From assembly GCF_005144885.1 (NCBI RefSeq), contig NZ_CP039690.1, forward strand, positions 1,798,001 through 1,862,000: a stretch of 64,000 nt of DNA, read 5' to 3'. Under the pieces are notes generated by a model, which saw only the letters and a list, made by a program, of their open reading frames with translations, ran no database searches and was not told the origin of the DNA. The DNA is from Phreatobacter stygius (GTDB lineage Bacteria; Pseudomonadota; Alphaproteobacteria; Rhizobiales; Phreatobacteraceae). Within the stretch, counting starts at the first letter, position 1. The number at the start of each line of letters is the position of its first letter. Below are positions 9,732-16,993 of this stretch, piece after piece. A program made the position numbers and the translations under genes.

Positions 9732-9744
9732 ATTGGATACCAAT
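9732..9744. promoter_or_regulatory. Inverted repeat between fabB and fabI, possible operator
   Basis: A perfect 5-bp dyad with a 3-bp spacer (ATTGG-ATA-CCAAT) sits in a locally AT-rich stretch 163 bases upstream of the fabI start and 22 bases downstream of the fabB stop. The position suits a fabI operator. No known regulator is assigned. Confidence 0.35.
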
Positions 9745-9766
9745 TATGAAAGCGAGCCCCGGGTTC

Positions 9767-10993
9767 TCAGGCATCGACATGCTTCAGCACGATGGTGGCA
9801 TTGGTGCCGCCGAAACCGAAAGAATTGGACAGCACGCAACCGAGCTTGGCGTCGTCGATGCGCCTGCGCACGATCGGCATGTCGGCGACATCGGGATCGA
9901 GCTCTTCGATATGGGCGCTCTCGCAGATGAAGCCGTTGTTCATCATCAGCAGCGAATAGACCGCTTCCTGCACGCCGGTTGCGCCCAGCGAATGGCCGGT
10001 CAGCGACTTGGTTGCCGAGATCGGCGGGCTCTTGTCGGCGCCGCCGAAGACTTCGCGGATCGCCTCGATCTCCTTGAGATCGCCGACCGGCGTCGAGGTG
10101 CCGTGCGGATTGATGTAGTCGACCTTGGCCTTCACGCCCTCGAGCGCCATGCGCATGCAGCGCACCGCACCCTCGCCGGACGGCGCGACCATGTCGTAAC
10201 CGTCGGAGGTGGCGCCGTAGCCGGCGATTTCGCCATAGATCTTGGCGCCACGCGCCTTGGCATGCTCGTATTCTTCCAGCACCAGGACACCGGCTCCGCC
10301 GGCAATGACGAAGCCGTCGCGATTGACGTCATAGGCGCGCGAGGCGGTGGTCGGCCGGTCGTTGAATTTCGACGACATGGCGCCCATCGCGTCGAACAGC
10401 ACCGACAGGGTCCAGTCGAGCTCCTCGCAGCCGCCGGCGAAGACCACGTCCTGCTTGCCCCACTGGATCAGCTCATAGGCATTGCCGATACAGTGGTTGG
10501 AGGTCGCGCAGGCCGAGGAGATCGAGTAGTTCACGCCCTTGATCTTGAACCAGGTGGCAAGCGTCGCCGAAGCCGTCGACGACATCGCCTTCGGCACCGC
10601 GAACGGACCGACGCGCTTGGAATTGCCGCTCTCGCGGGCCTTGTCATAGGCATCCACCAAAGCGCGGGTCGACGGGCCGCCGGAGCCCATCACGATGCCG
10701 GTGCGCTCGTGGCTGATCTCAGCCTCTTCGAGACCCGCGTCCAGGATCGCCTGATCCATGGCCACGTGGTTCCAGGCCGAGCCGCCGCCGTGGAAGCGCA
10801 TGGCGCGACGATCGAGGATGGTCGATGGATCGAGTGTCGGCGCACCCGAGACCTGGCAGCGGAAACCGTGCTCGACGAAGGATGGCGCCAGCGCGATGCC
10901 GCTCCTGGCCTCACGAAGCGAGGCCAGGACCTCGTTGGAATTGTTGCCGATGGACGAGACGATGCCCATTCCGGTGACGACGACGCGGCGCAT
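9767..10993 (-). CDS. fabB: Beta-ketoacyl-ACP synthase I
   Basis: 408 residues with the condensing-enzyme triad C162 (SSACATSNH), H297 ([11 protein letters not shown]) and H334 ([12 protein letters not shown]). The N-terminus [16 protein letters not shown] is canonical. FabB elongates malonyl-ACP onto acyl-ACP and, with FabA, is needed for unsaturated fatty acids in the anaerobic-type pathway. It follows fabA on the same strand with 65 bases between, which is the standard fabA-fabB arrangement. The product is cytoplasmic. Confidence 0.96.
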   Translation of the reverse strand: MRRVVVTGMGIVSSIGNNSNEVLASLREARSGIALAPSFVEHGFRCQVSGAPTLDPSTILDRRAMRFHGGGSAWNHVAMDQAILDAGLEEAEISHERTGIVMGSGGPSTRALVDAYDKARESGNSKRVGPFAVPKAMSSTASATLATWFKIKGVNYSISSACATSNHCIGNAYELIQWGKQDVVFAGGCEELDWTLSVLFDAMGAMSSKFNDRPTTASRAYDVNRDGFVIAGGAGVLVLEEYEHAKARGAKIYGEIAGYGATSDGYDMVAPSGEGAVRCMRMALEGVKAKVDYINPHGTSTPVGDLKEIEAIREVFGGADKSPPISATKSLTGHSLGATGVQEAVYSLLMMNNGFICESAHIEELDPDVADMPIVRRRIDDAKLGCVLSNSFGFGGTNATIVLKHVDA

Positions 10994-11058
10994 AAGCAGC
11001 CTCTTTCGTTTGATATCGCGGGTATCGTGCCGCGACGTTGTACTGACGAATCAGGCGA

Positions 11059-11571
11059 TCACGCGGCGGCGACGAACAGGCCGACGCGCATGTCCTTCAC
11101 CTCATAGATGCGTTTGCCGTCGGCCTCGAGCCAGCCGTCGGCGATGCCGAGCACGAGCTTGGACTTGAAGACACGTTTGAAATCGACGCCATAGACCACC
11201 TTCTTGGTGGTCGGCAGCACCTGTTCGGAGAATTTCACCTCGCCGACGCCGAGCGCGCGGCCGCGCCCGGGCAAGCCCTGCCAGCCCAGATGAAACCCGG
11301 TCAACTGCCACAGCGCATCGAGGCCCAGGCAGCCCGGCATGACCGGATCGCCCTTGAAATGGCAGGGAAAAAACCAGAGGTCCGGCTTCACGTCGAGTTC
11401 GGCCGTGACATGGCCCTTGCCGTTGGCGCCGCCGTCGACACCGATGGAAGTGATGCGATCGAACATCAGCATGGGTGGCAGCGGCAATTGCGCGTTCCCG
11501 GGGCCGAACAGTTCGCCCCGCCCGCAGGCGAGAAGCTCTTCATAGGTGAAGCTCGTCTTGCGCTCGCTCAT
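11059..11571 (-). CDS. fabA: 3-hydroxydecanoyl-ACP dehydratase/isomerase
   Basis: 170 residues, the normal FabA length. The active-site pair is H71 ([13 protein letters not shown]) and D85 ([10 protein letters not shown]), corresponding to His70 and Asp84 of the E. coli enzyme. FabA dehydrates 3-hydroxydecanoyl-ACP and isomerises the product to cis-3-decenoyl-ACP, the branch point to unsaturated fatty acids. It is the first gene of the fabA-fabB-(fabI) unit and is divergent from irr, sharing a 218-base intergenic region with it. No good Shine-Dalgarno precedes the ATG. Confidence 0.97.
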   Translation of the reverse strand: MSERKTSFTYEELLACGRGELFGPGNAQLPLPPMLMFDRITSIGVDGGANGKGHVTAELDVKPDLWFFPCHFKGDPVMPGCLGLDALWQLTGFHLGWQGLPGRGRALGVGEVKFSEQVLPTTKKVVYGVDFKRVFKSKLVLGIADGWLEADGKRIYEVKDMRVGLFVAAA

Positions 11572-11768
11572 TGCTTTGTTTCAACCGCCCTTTTATCGCG
11601 GCCCCTCCGCCGGGACCGTAGCGGCGCCTCTCTAACACAGGGATTCGGGTGGGGCAAAAGGAGACGAGGTGCGAATTTGACCATGGCGAACAAGCCGATT
11701 GACGCCTCGTCAGGCGCGGCACCGAACCGTCAACCTTCTCGGCTGCGAATGGGTTGCAGAACCGCCGT

Positions 11769-11785
11769 GGAATTCCTAAAATAGG
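11769..11785. promoter_or_regulatory. Nested dyads directly upstream of the irr start
   Basis: Two overlapping inverted repeats, GGAATTCC and CCTA-AAA-TAGG, end 4 bases before the irr ATG. On the minus strand this reads TTTTAGGAATTCC, which resembles one half of the iron control element bound by Irr (TTTAGAA-N3-TTCTAAA), but the second half is poor. Autoregulation is a possibility only. Confidence 0.3.
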
Positions 11786-11789
11786 TTCA

Positions 11790-12305
11790 ATGACGATCCG
11801 GACACTCATCGACCTCACGCATCACGAGCCGCCACTTTCGGCGGACGGGAAGTTGTCGGCCCAGGAGCGGGTCAGCCTGCTGCAACGCACGGGCTGCCCG
11901 ATCCATGACGTGCGCACCATGCTGCGGGAGGTTGGCCTCAGGCCGACCCGCCAGCGCATGGCGCTCGGCTGGATCCTGTTCGCCAAGGGCGACCGGCACG
12001 TCACCGCCGAGATGCTGTTCGACGAGGCCGCCAAGGCGCGGGTGCCGGTGTCGCTCGCCACCGTCTACAACACGCTGCACCAGTTCACCGAGGCTGGCCT
12101 GTTGCGCGAGATCGCGGTGGACGGATCGAAAGCCTATTTCGACACCAATCTGGCCGATCACCACCACTTCATCGTGGAAGGCGAGACCACCGTCTTCGAT
12201 ATTCCCGGCCCGCATATCGCGGTCGACAAGCTGCCGCAGACGCCGGAAGGTTATGAGGTCGCACGCGTCGATGTGATCGTGCGCCTGCGCCGCAAGGAAA
12301 CCTGA
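11790..12305 (+). CDS. irr: Iron response regulator Irr (Fur family, heme-sensing)
   Basis: 171 residues. It has a heme regulatory motif with C36-P37 (TGCPIHDV), a winged-helix DNA-binding part containing GLRPTRQRMALGW and VSLATVYNTLHQF, and the HHH cluster at 124-126 used for ferrous heme binding in Bradyrhizobium Irr. Irr controls heme synthesis and iron-dependent genes and is destabilised by heme in the HRM-containing type. The ATG at 11790 was preferred to an in-frame ATG 12 codons upstream, because the protein then begins as in known Irr proteins. Adjacent fabA-irr order is common in Hyphomicrobiales as far as I recall. Confidence 0.93.
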   Translation: MTIRTLIDLTHHEPPLSADGKLSAQERVSLLQRTGCPIHDVRTMLREVGLRPTRQRMALGWILFAKGDRHVTAEMLFDEAAKARVPVSLATVYNTLHQFTEAGLLREIAVDGSKAYFDTNLADHHHFIVEGETTVFDIPGPHIAVDKLPQTPEGYEVARVDVIVRLRRKET

Positions 12306-12327
12306 GCCGTCCGGCTCCGGCTTTTGC

Positions 12328-12345
12328 TCCCGGCAATGACCGGGA
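12328..12345 (+). terminator. Hairpin 3' of irr
   Basis: A 6-bp perfect stem (TCCCGG / CCGGGA) with a 6-base loop begins 22 bases after the irr stop. There is no U-tract, so intrinsic termination is uncertain. Confidence 0.4.
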
Positions 12346-12394
12346 TGTGATCAATTCGCCATCGCATGGACAATCTGCTGGAAGCTCGCAACCG

Positions 12395-12414
12395 GATATC
12401 GGATAGATATCGGA
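12395..12414. repeat. Tandem GATATCGGA direct repeat upstream of the creatininase-family gene
   Basis: Two identical 9-mers (GATATCGGA) are separated by TA, so they have an 11-bp period, close to one DNA turn. They end 24 bases before the GTG start at 12439. They could be a paired activator site; nothing else in the sequence identifies a regulator. Confidence 0.35.
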
Positions 12415-12438
12415 CGTGGCGAGCGCCGGAGATGTGCG

Positions 12439-13263
12439 GTGACGATTGAAGTCGAATGGGCGCGCATGACTGCGCCGGACCTGCGGGCGATTGCGGCCCG
12501 GCCAAATGCTCTCGCAATCCTGCCGACGGGCTCGCTTGAGCAGCATGGGCCTCACTTGCCTGTCATCACCGATACCGCGAGCGCAAGCGCCGCCGCGCTG
12601 CGCGCCGCACGGCTCGTCGCCGACGACGTTCCGGTCGCCGTCATGCCGGGATTGTGGCTCGGGATGAGCGAGCATCATTTTCCATTCGGCGGCACGATCA
12701 GCGTCGACTTCGAGGCCTATCGCGCCATCATCCACAGCGTCGTGCGCTCCTTGAAGGCGCTCGGCTTCGCCCGATTGCTGCTGGTCAACGGCCATGGCGG
12801 CAATATCGATCCGCTGGCGGTCATCGCCCGCGAACTGGCGGTGACCTTCGCCATGCCGATCGTGGCGACAACGCCCTGGATGCTCGCGCCGAAGGATGTC
12901 GCGGCGATCTTCGAAACCGATACCGGACCGAAGCATGCCTGCGAGGGCGAGACATCGGTGATGCTGACGATCGCCGGCGAACTGGTTCGCCGAGATAAAT
13001 TTGATGAAGCGATGCAGCAGCGGCCCGAGCCGGTTGACGCACCGGCCGGTTTCACACGCTTTTATTCCTTCTCGGAACGCGCGCCCACGACCGGTGTCAA
13101 GGGCGATCCACGCGCTGCGAGCGCCGACAAGGGTGAGCGTTTTCTGGCGATCCAGGCGCGCGAGCTGGCGGCCGCCATCCGCGACGAACGGTTGTGGTCG
13201 ACCCCCGACCCGGTCTGGCGCGCCGGCCGCGGCCAGCAGACCACCTCCGGCAGAACCGACTGA
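12439..13263 (+). CDS. Creatininase-family amidohydrolase
   Basis: 274 residues from a GTG start. The creatininase fold is recognisable from the metal-site motif GSLEQHGPHLPVITD near residues 30-45, the VNGHGGN loop near 116 and a second acidic motif HACEGETS near 172. Members open cyclic amides (creatinine, or formamides and lactams in cofactor biosynthesis such as MftE and FAPy deformylase), so creatinine need not be the substrate. It is a single gene, with a membrane-protein gene convergent downstream; neither neighbour gives a pathway. Confidence 0.82.
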   Translation: MTIEVEWARMTAPDLRAIAARPNALAILPTGSLEQHGPHLPVITDTASASAAALRAARLVADDVPVAVMPGLWLGMSEHHFPFGGTISVDFEAYRAIIHSVVRSLKALGFARLLLVNGHGGNIDPLAVIARELAVTFAMPIVATTPWMLAPKDVAAIFETDTGPKHACEGETSVMLTIAGELVRRDKFDEAMQQRPEPVDAPAGFTRFYSFSERAPTTGVKGDPRAASADKGERFLAIQARELAAAIRDERLWSTPDPVWRAGRGQQTTSGRTD

Positions 13264-13281
13264 GCCGGTCGCGATCCGGCG

Positions 13282-14037
13282 CTAGCTCTCGGCCGCGAAT
13301 GTCGCGGCGCCGACGCTCAGCACCGTTGTGGCGCCGAGCAGGCCGAGCGCCTTGCCGAGACCCGCGGCAATGGCCGGTGGCCAGACGCCGGCGCCTTGCG
13401 CCAGCAGGAAGCCGGCGACGGTCGCCACCGTCCCGACCGAGATGACCACGCAGATGATCGCCGCCGCCTGCGTCGAGCGGCGATGCAGCGCGATGGCGGC
13501 CTGGGGGAAACTGACGACGCCGCCGGCGGACGAGCCGGCCAGCGCGGTCGCGCCGGTCAGCAGGACCGCAATGACTGCGAGCGCGGTGGCGGTCGCCACG
13601 GCGCGCGCCAGCATCCAGGGCCAGCGATCGCCGAAGCTCGCCTCGGTTACCGCAATGGTCACGTCGATGGCGCCGGTCAGCGCCAGCCCGCCGAGCAGGA
13701 CCACCGCCATCACGACCGCCGTTTCGAGGGTGATCCGCCAGGCCGCGCCGACATGGTGGCGGGCCGGCGGCACGGCGGCGCCCTGCCTGGCCAGGCGCCG
13801 CAGCGTCGCGACATAGGCGCCCAGCATGACCGCCAGATGCAGGCAGCCGATTGCCCCAAGCACCAGCGGCAGCTTCCAGATGAAGGCGATGCGCAGCCTG
13901 AGGATCATCTCGATGACGATGCCGGCGAGCAGCGCATAGGGCAGGAGATGCAGTGCCACCCGCCAGCCAGCGTCGACAAGCGCTTGCGCATAACGCGCGG
14001 CAAAGGAGGGCTCGGCAGGTGCTGGCATTTCGGTCAC
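13282..14037 (-). CDS. Multi-pass membrane protein of unknown function
   Basis: 251 residues from a GTG start. Hydrophobic segments suggest about six membrane helices: around LLPYALLAGIVIEMIL, LPLVLGAIGCLHLAVML, TAVVMAVVLLGGLALTG, ATALAVIAVLLTGATAL, AAIICVVISVGTVATVAGF and the C-terminal Gly/Ala-rich segment. No family motif was recognised. It precedes the ThDP-enzyme stop region only by position: both genes are on the minus strand, and the ThDP gene lies upstream with a 40-base gap, so cotranscription is possible. Function unknown. Confidence 0.6.
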   Translation of the reverse strand: MTEMPAPAEPSFAARYAQALVDAGWRVALHLLPYALLAGIVIEMILRLRIAFIWKLPLVLGAIGCLHLAVMLGAYVATLRRLARQGAAVPPARHHVGAAWRITLETAVVMAVVLLGGLALTGAIDVTIAVTEASFGDRWPWMLARAVATATALAVIAVLLTGATALAGSSAGGVVSFPQAAIALHRRSTQAAAIICVVISVGTVATVAGFLLAQGAGVWPPAIAAGLGKALGLLGATTVLSVGAATFAAES

Positions 14038-14077
14038 GCCCGGATCATCGCTGAATCGCGGGCGCGACGCGATAGGC

Positions 14078-15634
14078 TCAGCACAGGACCTCGATCAGGA
14101 ACGGTCCCTTGCGCTTGGCGGCGGACGCGAAGACATCGGCGAAGGCCTCCGCCGTATCGACCCGCGTCGCCTCGACGCCCATGCCGCGAGCCAGCGACAC
14201 CCAGTCGAGGTCGGGATCGCCGAGCGAGAGCATGTCATGCGCCTTGCGGCCCGGGTTTTCCGCGCCGACATTGGCGAGCTCGAGCTTCAGGATGGCATAG
14301 GTGCGGTTCGCCCAGATGCACACGACGACGTCCAGCCGCTCGCGCGCCATGGTCCACAGCGCCTGCAGCGAATACATGCCCGAGCCGTCGGCCTGCAGCG
14401 ACACGACCTTGCGATCCGGACAGGCGACCGCCGCGCCGACGGCCAGCGGCAGGCCTTCGCCGATCGCGCCGCCGGTGAGCTGCAGCCAGTCATGCGGCGC
14501 CGCGCCGTAGGAATGCGGGAAGAAGCCGCGGCCGGTGGTCACCGACTCGTCGACGACAATGGCGTTTTCCGGGATGAGATTGCCGATCACGGTCGCGATC
14601 GAATCCGGATTGAGCGCGCCCCTCGGCAGGTCGGTCCGGCGCGGCGCGGTCAGCACCGGCTCGGTCTTGGCGGCGCCGAGGCGCTCGGCAAGACGCTCCA
14701 GCGCATCGACCGCGTCTTCGGCAGGCGTCGCCAGCGTCACCACTTCCGCCTCCGGTGGATAAAGCGTCGACGGCTTGTTCGGATAGGCGAAGAAAGCGAC
14801 CGGCGCCTGCGTGCCGACCAGGATCAGATGGGTGATGCCCTTGGTCGTGGCGAGCGCGGCATCGACCGGATAGGGCAGCCGGTCGAGGGCGACGCGGCCG
14901 GCGCCCCGTTCCATGCGGGCAACCGAAGTCTGGCCGAGAATACGCGTCCCGGTCTTCTGCTGGATGCGCGAGGCGAGCGCCGCCGCCTTCTCGCGCACGC
15001 CGTCGGTGCCGAGCAGGATCATCGGCTTGCCGCCGGCGAGGATCGCCTTGGCCGCGGCTTCCACGGCAGCCTCGGTGACCTTGGCCGGAGCTGCCGCGGC
15101 GGCGACCGGCGCCGGACCCGAGCCGAGGTTCCAGGCGGTATCGGCCGGCAGGATCAGGGTGGCGATCTGGCCGGGAGGCTGGCTCGCCGCGGTGATCGCC
15201 GCGGCACCGTCGGCGGCGACGTCGGTCGCCGAGACCGAGGTCTTCACCCAGTTCGACATGGTGCCGGCAATGCCTTCGATATCGGAGGTCAGCGGCGCGT
15301 CGTAAACGCGATGATAGGTCGCATGTTCACCGACGATATTGACCACGCCGGAACGCGCGCGCTTCAGGTTGTGCAGGTTGGCAAGACCGTTGGCCAGACC
15401 TGGACCCAGGTGCAGCAGGGTCGAGCCCGGCCTGCCGGTCATCCGGTAATAGCCGTCGGCCGCGCCGGTCGCGACGTTTTCCTGCAGGCAGAGCACGCAG
15501 CGCATGCCGTCGACGCGATCGAGCGCCGCGACGAAATGCATTTCGGAAGTGCCCGGATTGGTGAAGCTCACCGTCACGTCGCCGGCGACGAGGGTGCGCA
15601 CGAGGCTCTCGGCCCCGTTCATGGACTTGGTCAT
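14078..15634 (-). CDS. Acetolactate-synthase-like ThDP-dependent enzyme
   Basis: 518 residues with the three-domain layout of the POX/AHAS family. The ThDP-activating Glu is in LQENVATGAADGYYRMTG, and the ThDP/Mg motif is ADGSGMYSLQALWTMARE followed by the NRTYAILKLEL segment. It lacks an obvious FAD-binding region and is shorter than true acetolactate synthases (about 560-590). It is therefore more likely a decarboxylase or carboligase of the benzoylformate/oxalyl-CoA decarboxylase type than a branched-chain amino-acid enzyme. The ATG (MTKSMNG) was chosen over a longer in-frame extension that merely overlaps the NIPSNAP gene. It is the last of three minus-strand genes with an SDR and a NIPSNAP protein. 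Confidence 0.8.
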   Translation of the reverse strand: MTKSMNGAESLVRTLVAGDVTVSFTNPGTSEMHFVAALDRVDGMRCVLCLQENVATGAADGYYRMTGRPGSTLLHLGPGLANGLANLHNLKRARSGVVNIVGEHATYHRVYDAPLTSDIEGIAGTMSNWVKTSVSATDVAADGAAAITAASQPPGQIATLILPADTAWNLGSGPAPVAAAAAPAKVTEAAVEAAAKAILAGGKPMILLGTDGVREKAAALASRIQQKTGTRILGQTSVARMERGAGRVALDRLPYPVDAALATTKGITHLILVGTQAPVAFFAYPNKPSTLYPPEAEVVTLATPAEDAVDALERLAERLGAAKTEPVLTAPRRTDLPRGALNPDSIATVIGNLIPENAIVVDESVTTGRGFFPHSYGAAPHDWLQLTGGAIGEGLPLAVGAAVACPDRKVVSLQADGSGMYSLQALWTMARERLDVVVCIWANRTYAILKLELANVGAENPGRKAHDMLSLGDPDLDWVSLARGMGVEATRVDTAEAFADVFASAAKRKGPFLIEVLC

Positions 15635-15654
15635 AAGAGCTCCGGAAACGGCCG

Positions 15655-15969
15655 TCACTTCAACGGCGAGAAGGCGGTAGGAACGAGGATCCGGTTCTCC
15701 ATCTTGAGAAGAAGCGGTGTGCCGGTATCGAGATAGGTGCCCCAGCCGGCGGCCACTGCCAGCTTGGCGCGGCGCTGCTCGCGGTCGGCCATGCTGTCGT
15801 AGCGCCACATGTGGACGACCTGGTTCAGCTCGCCCACTTCGGTGACGAAGAAGCCGATCGGCTCCCCGAGGATCGGCCACTGGATCGGCCTGGCCAGGCG
15901 CTCATAGATCTCCAGGAAGGCCTTCACCTTGCCGGGCAGCGTCGTGTAGGTGCGTTCGTCGATGATCAT
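15655..15969 (-). CDS. NIPSNAP family protein
   Basis: 104 residues, a dimeric alpha/beta-barrel (ferredoxin-like) NIPSNAP domain: DERTYTTLPGKVKAFLEIYE at the N-terminus and VVHMWRYDSMADREQRRAKL in the centre are typical. Bacterial members are often encoded beside degradative dehydrogenases and ThDP enzymes, but most have no proven activity. It lies 20 bases upstream of the ThDP-enzyme start and 48 bases downstream of the SDR, which suggests a three-gene catabolic operon. Confidence 0.8.
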   Translation of the reverse strand: MIIDERTYTTLPGKVKAFLEIYERLARPIQWPILGEPIGFFVTEVGELNQVVHMWRYDSMADREQRRAKLAVAAGWGTYLDTGTPLLLKMENRILVPTAFSPLK

Positions 15970-16017
15970 GGCGTGGTCCCTAATCGAGTTTTGGCTGTGG
16001 AGCTATGCCGGTGACGC

Positions 16018-16797
16018 CTAGACGCCCCGCAGCCCGATGCGGTGGCCGCCGTCGACGGTGACGACCGTGCCGGTCATGAACCGGCCGGCATCCGAGAGCA
16101 GCAGCAGAAGCGCACCGTCGAGATCCTGTTCCTCACCGAACCGCCCGACCGGAATGTCGCGCAGCATGGTCTGGCCCTTCTCGCTGGTCAGGTAGTCGCG
16201 GTTGATGTCGGTGATGACATAACCCGGCGCGATGGCGTTGACCCGGATGCCCTTGAACGCCAGCTCATAGGCCATCGCCTGGGTGACCTGCGCCACCGCC
16301 GCCTTGGACACCGCGTAGGACGCGGTTCCCTTGGTCACGCCATAGCTCAGGATCGAAGCGATATTGACGATCGCGCCCGGCTTGCCGGCGGCCAGCAGCC
16401 GCTGCGCCGCCTCCCGCCCGGTGAAGAACACGCCGTCGAGATTGGTCGCCATGACCGCGCGCCAGTCGGCGTCGCTGGTTTCGACCGCCCGGCCGGGAAT
16501 GGCGATGCCGGCATTGGCGACAACCGCGTCAACCGTGCCGAAGGCCTGTTCCGCGGCATCGAAGGCCTGTTTGATCGACGCGGGATCGGTGACGTCGCCT
16601 GAGACCGCTATGGCCTTGCCGCCCTGGGCACGGATGGCCGCCGCCACGCTCTCGACCTTGTCGGCGCGCCTTGCCACCGCCGCGACCGCAGCGCCATGTT
16701 CGGCCAGCGCCACGCAGAAGCGCGCGCCAAGGCCGGTGCCGGCACCGGTCACCAGCGCGACGCGCCCGGTCATGTCGAGAAGATCTCTGGGGGCCAT
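16018..16797 (-). CDS. Short-chain dehydrogenase/reductase (SDR)
   Basis: 259 residues, classical SDR. The NAD(P)-binding motif VTGAGTGLGARF is at about 16-27, the NAG motif in VVANAGIAIPG, the catalytic Tyr-x3-Lys in SYAVSKAAVAQ, and PGYVITDI follows. The ATG at 16797 has GGAG 9 bases upstream; an in-frame extension of 22 codons has no SDR similarity. First gene of the SDR / NIPSNAP / ThDP-enzyme unit. It probably oxidises or reduces a hydroxy-acid or alcohol intermediate; the substrate is unknown. Confidence 0.86.
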   Translation of the reverse strand: MAPRDLLDMTGRVALVTGAGTGLGARFCVALAEHGAAVAAVARRADKVESVAAAIRAQGGKAIAVSGDVTDPASIKQAFDAAEQAFGTVDAVVANAGIAIPGRAVETSDADWRAVMATNLDGVFFTGREAAQRLLAAGKPGAIVNIASILSYGVTKGTASYAVSKAAVAQVTQAMAYELAFKGIRVNAIAPGYVITDINRDYLTSEKGQTMLRDIPVGRFGEEQDLDGALLLLLSDAGRFMTGTVVTVDGGHRIGLRGV

Positions 16798-16930
16798 GGC
16801 GCATCTCCACTGGTTGGCGGCGGCACACTGGCAAATCGCCGGGCCTTTCGGCAAGCCGGCCATGTGATGACCTGCGATGCAGAGGCATCCCCTTGGCGGA
16901 GGCCTCGCCCGCCCCTCTTGACGGTTTCAT

Positions 16931-16954
16931 GTCCTGGGGTCATGACCCCAGGAC
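16931..16954. promoter_or_regulatory. Perfect 24-bp palindrome upstream of opgD
   Basis: The half-site GTCCTGGGGTCA is followed immediately by its exact reverse complement, giving a 12+12 dyad with no spacer. It lies 40 bases before the opgD start, in the divergent region with the SDR gene, where no transcription unit should end. It could be an operator or a leader hairpin. Confidence 0.5.
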
Positions 16955-16993
16955 GCCTTCTTCGGCGTGCATATGTTCCTGCCGAGAGGCGTC

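Noticed and set aside
12439-13263. Linking the creatininase-family gene to the PTPS-fold operon as one pathway
   Set aside because: They are about 40 kb apart with no shared motif or regulator; the idea rests only on family associations.
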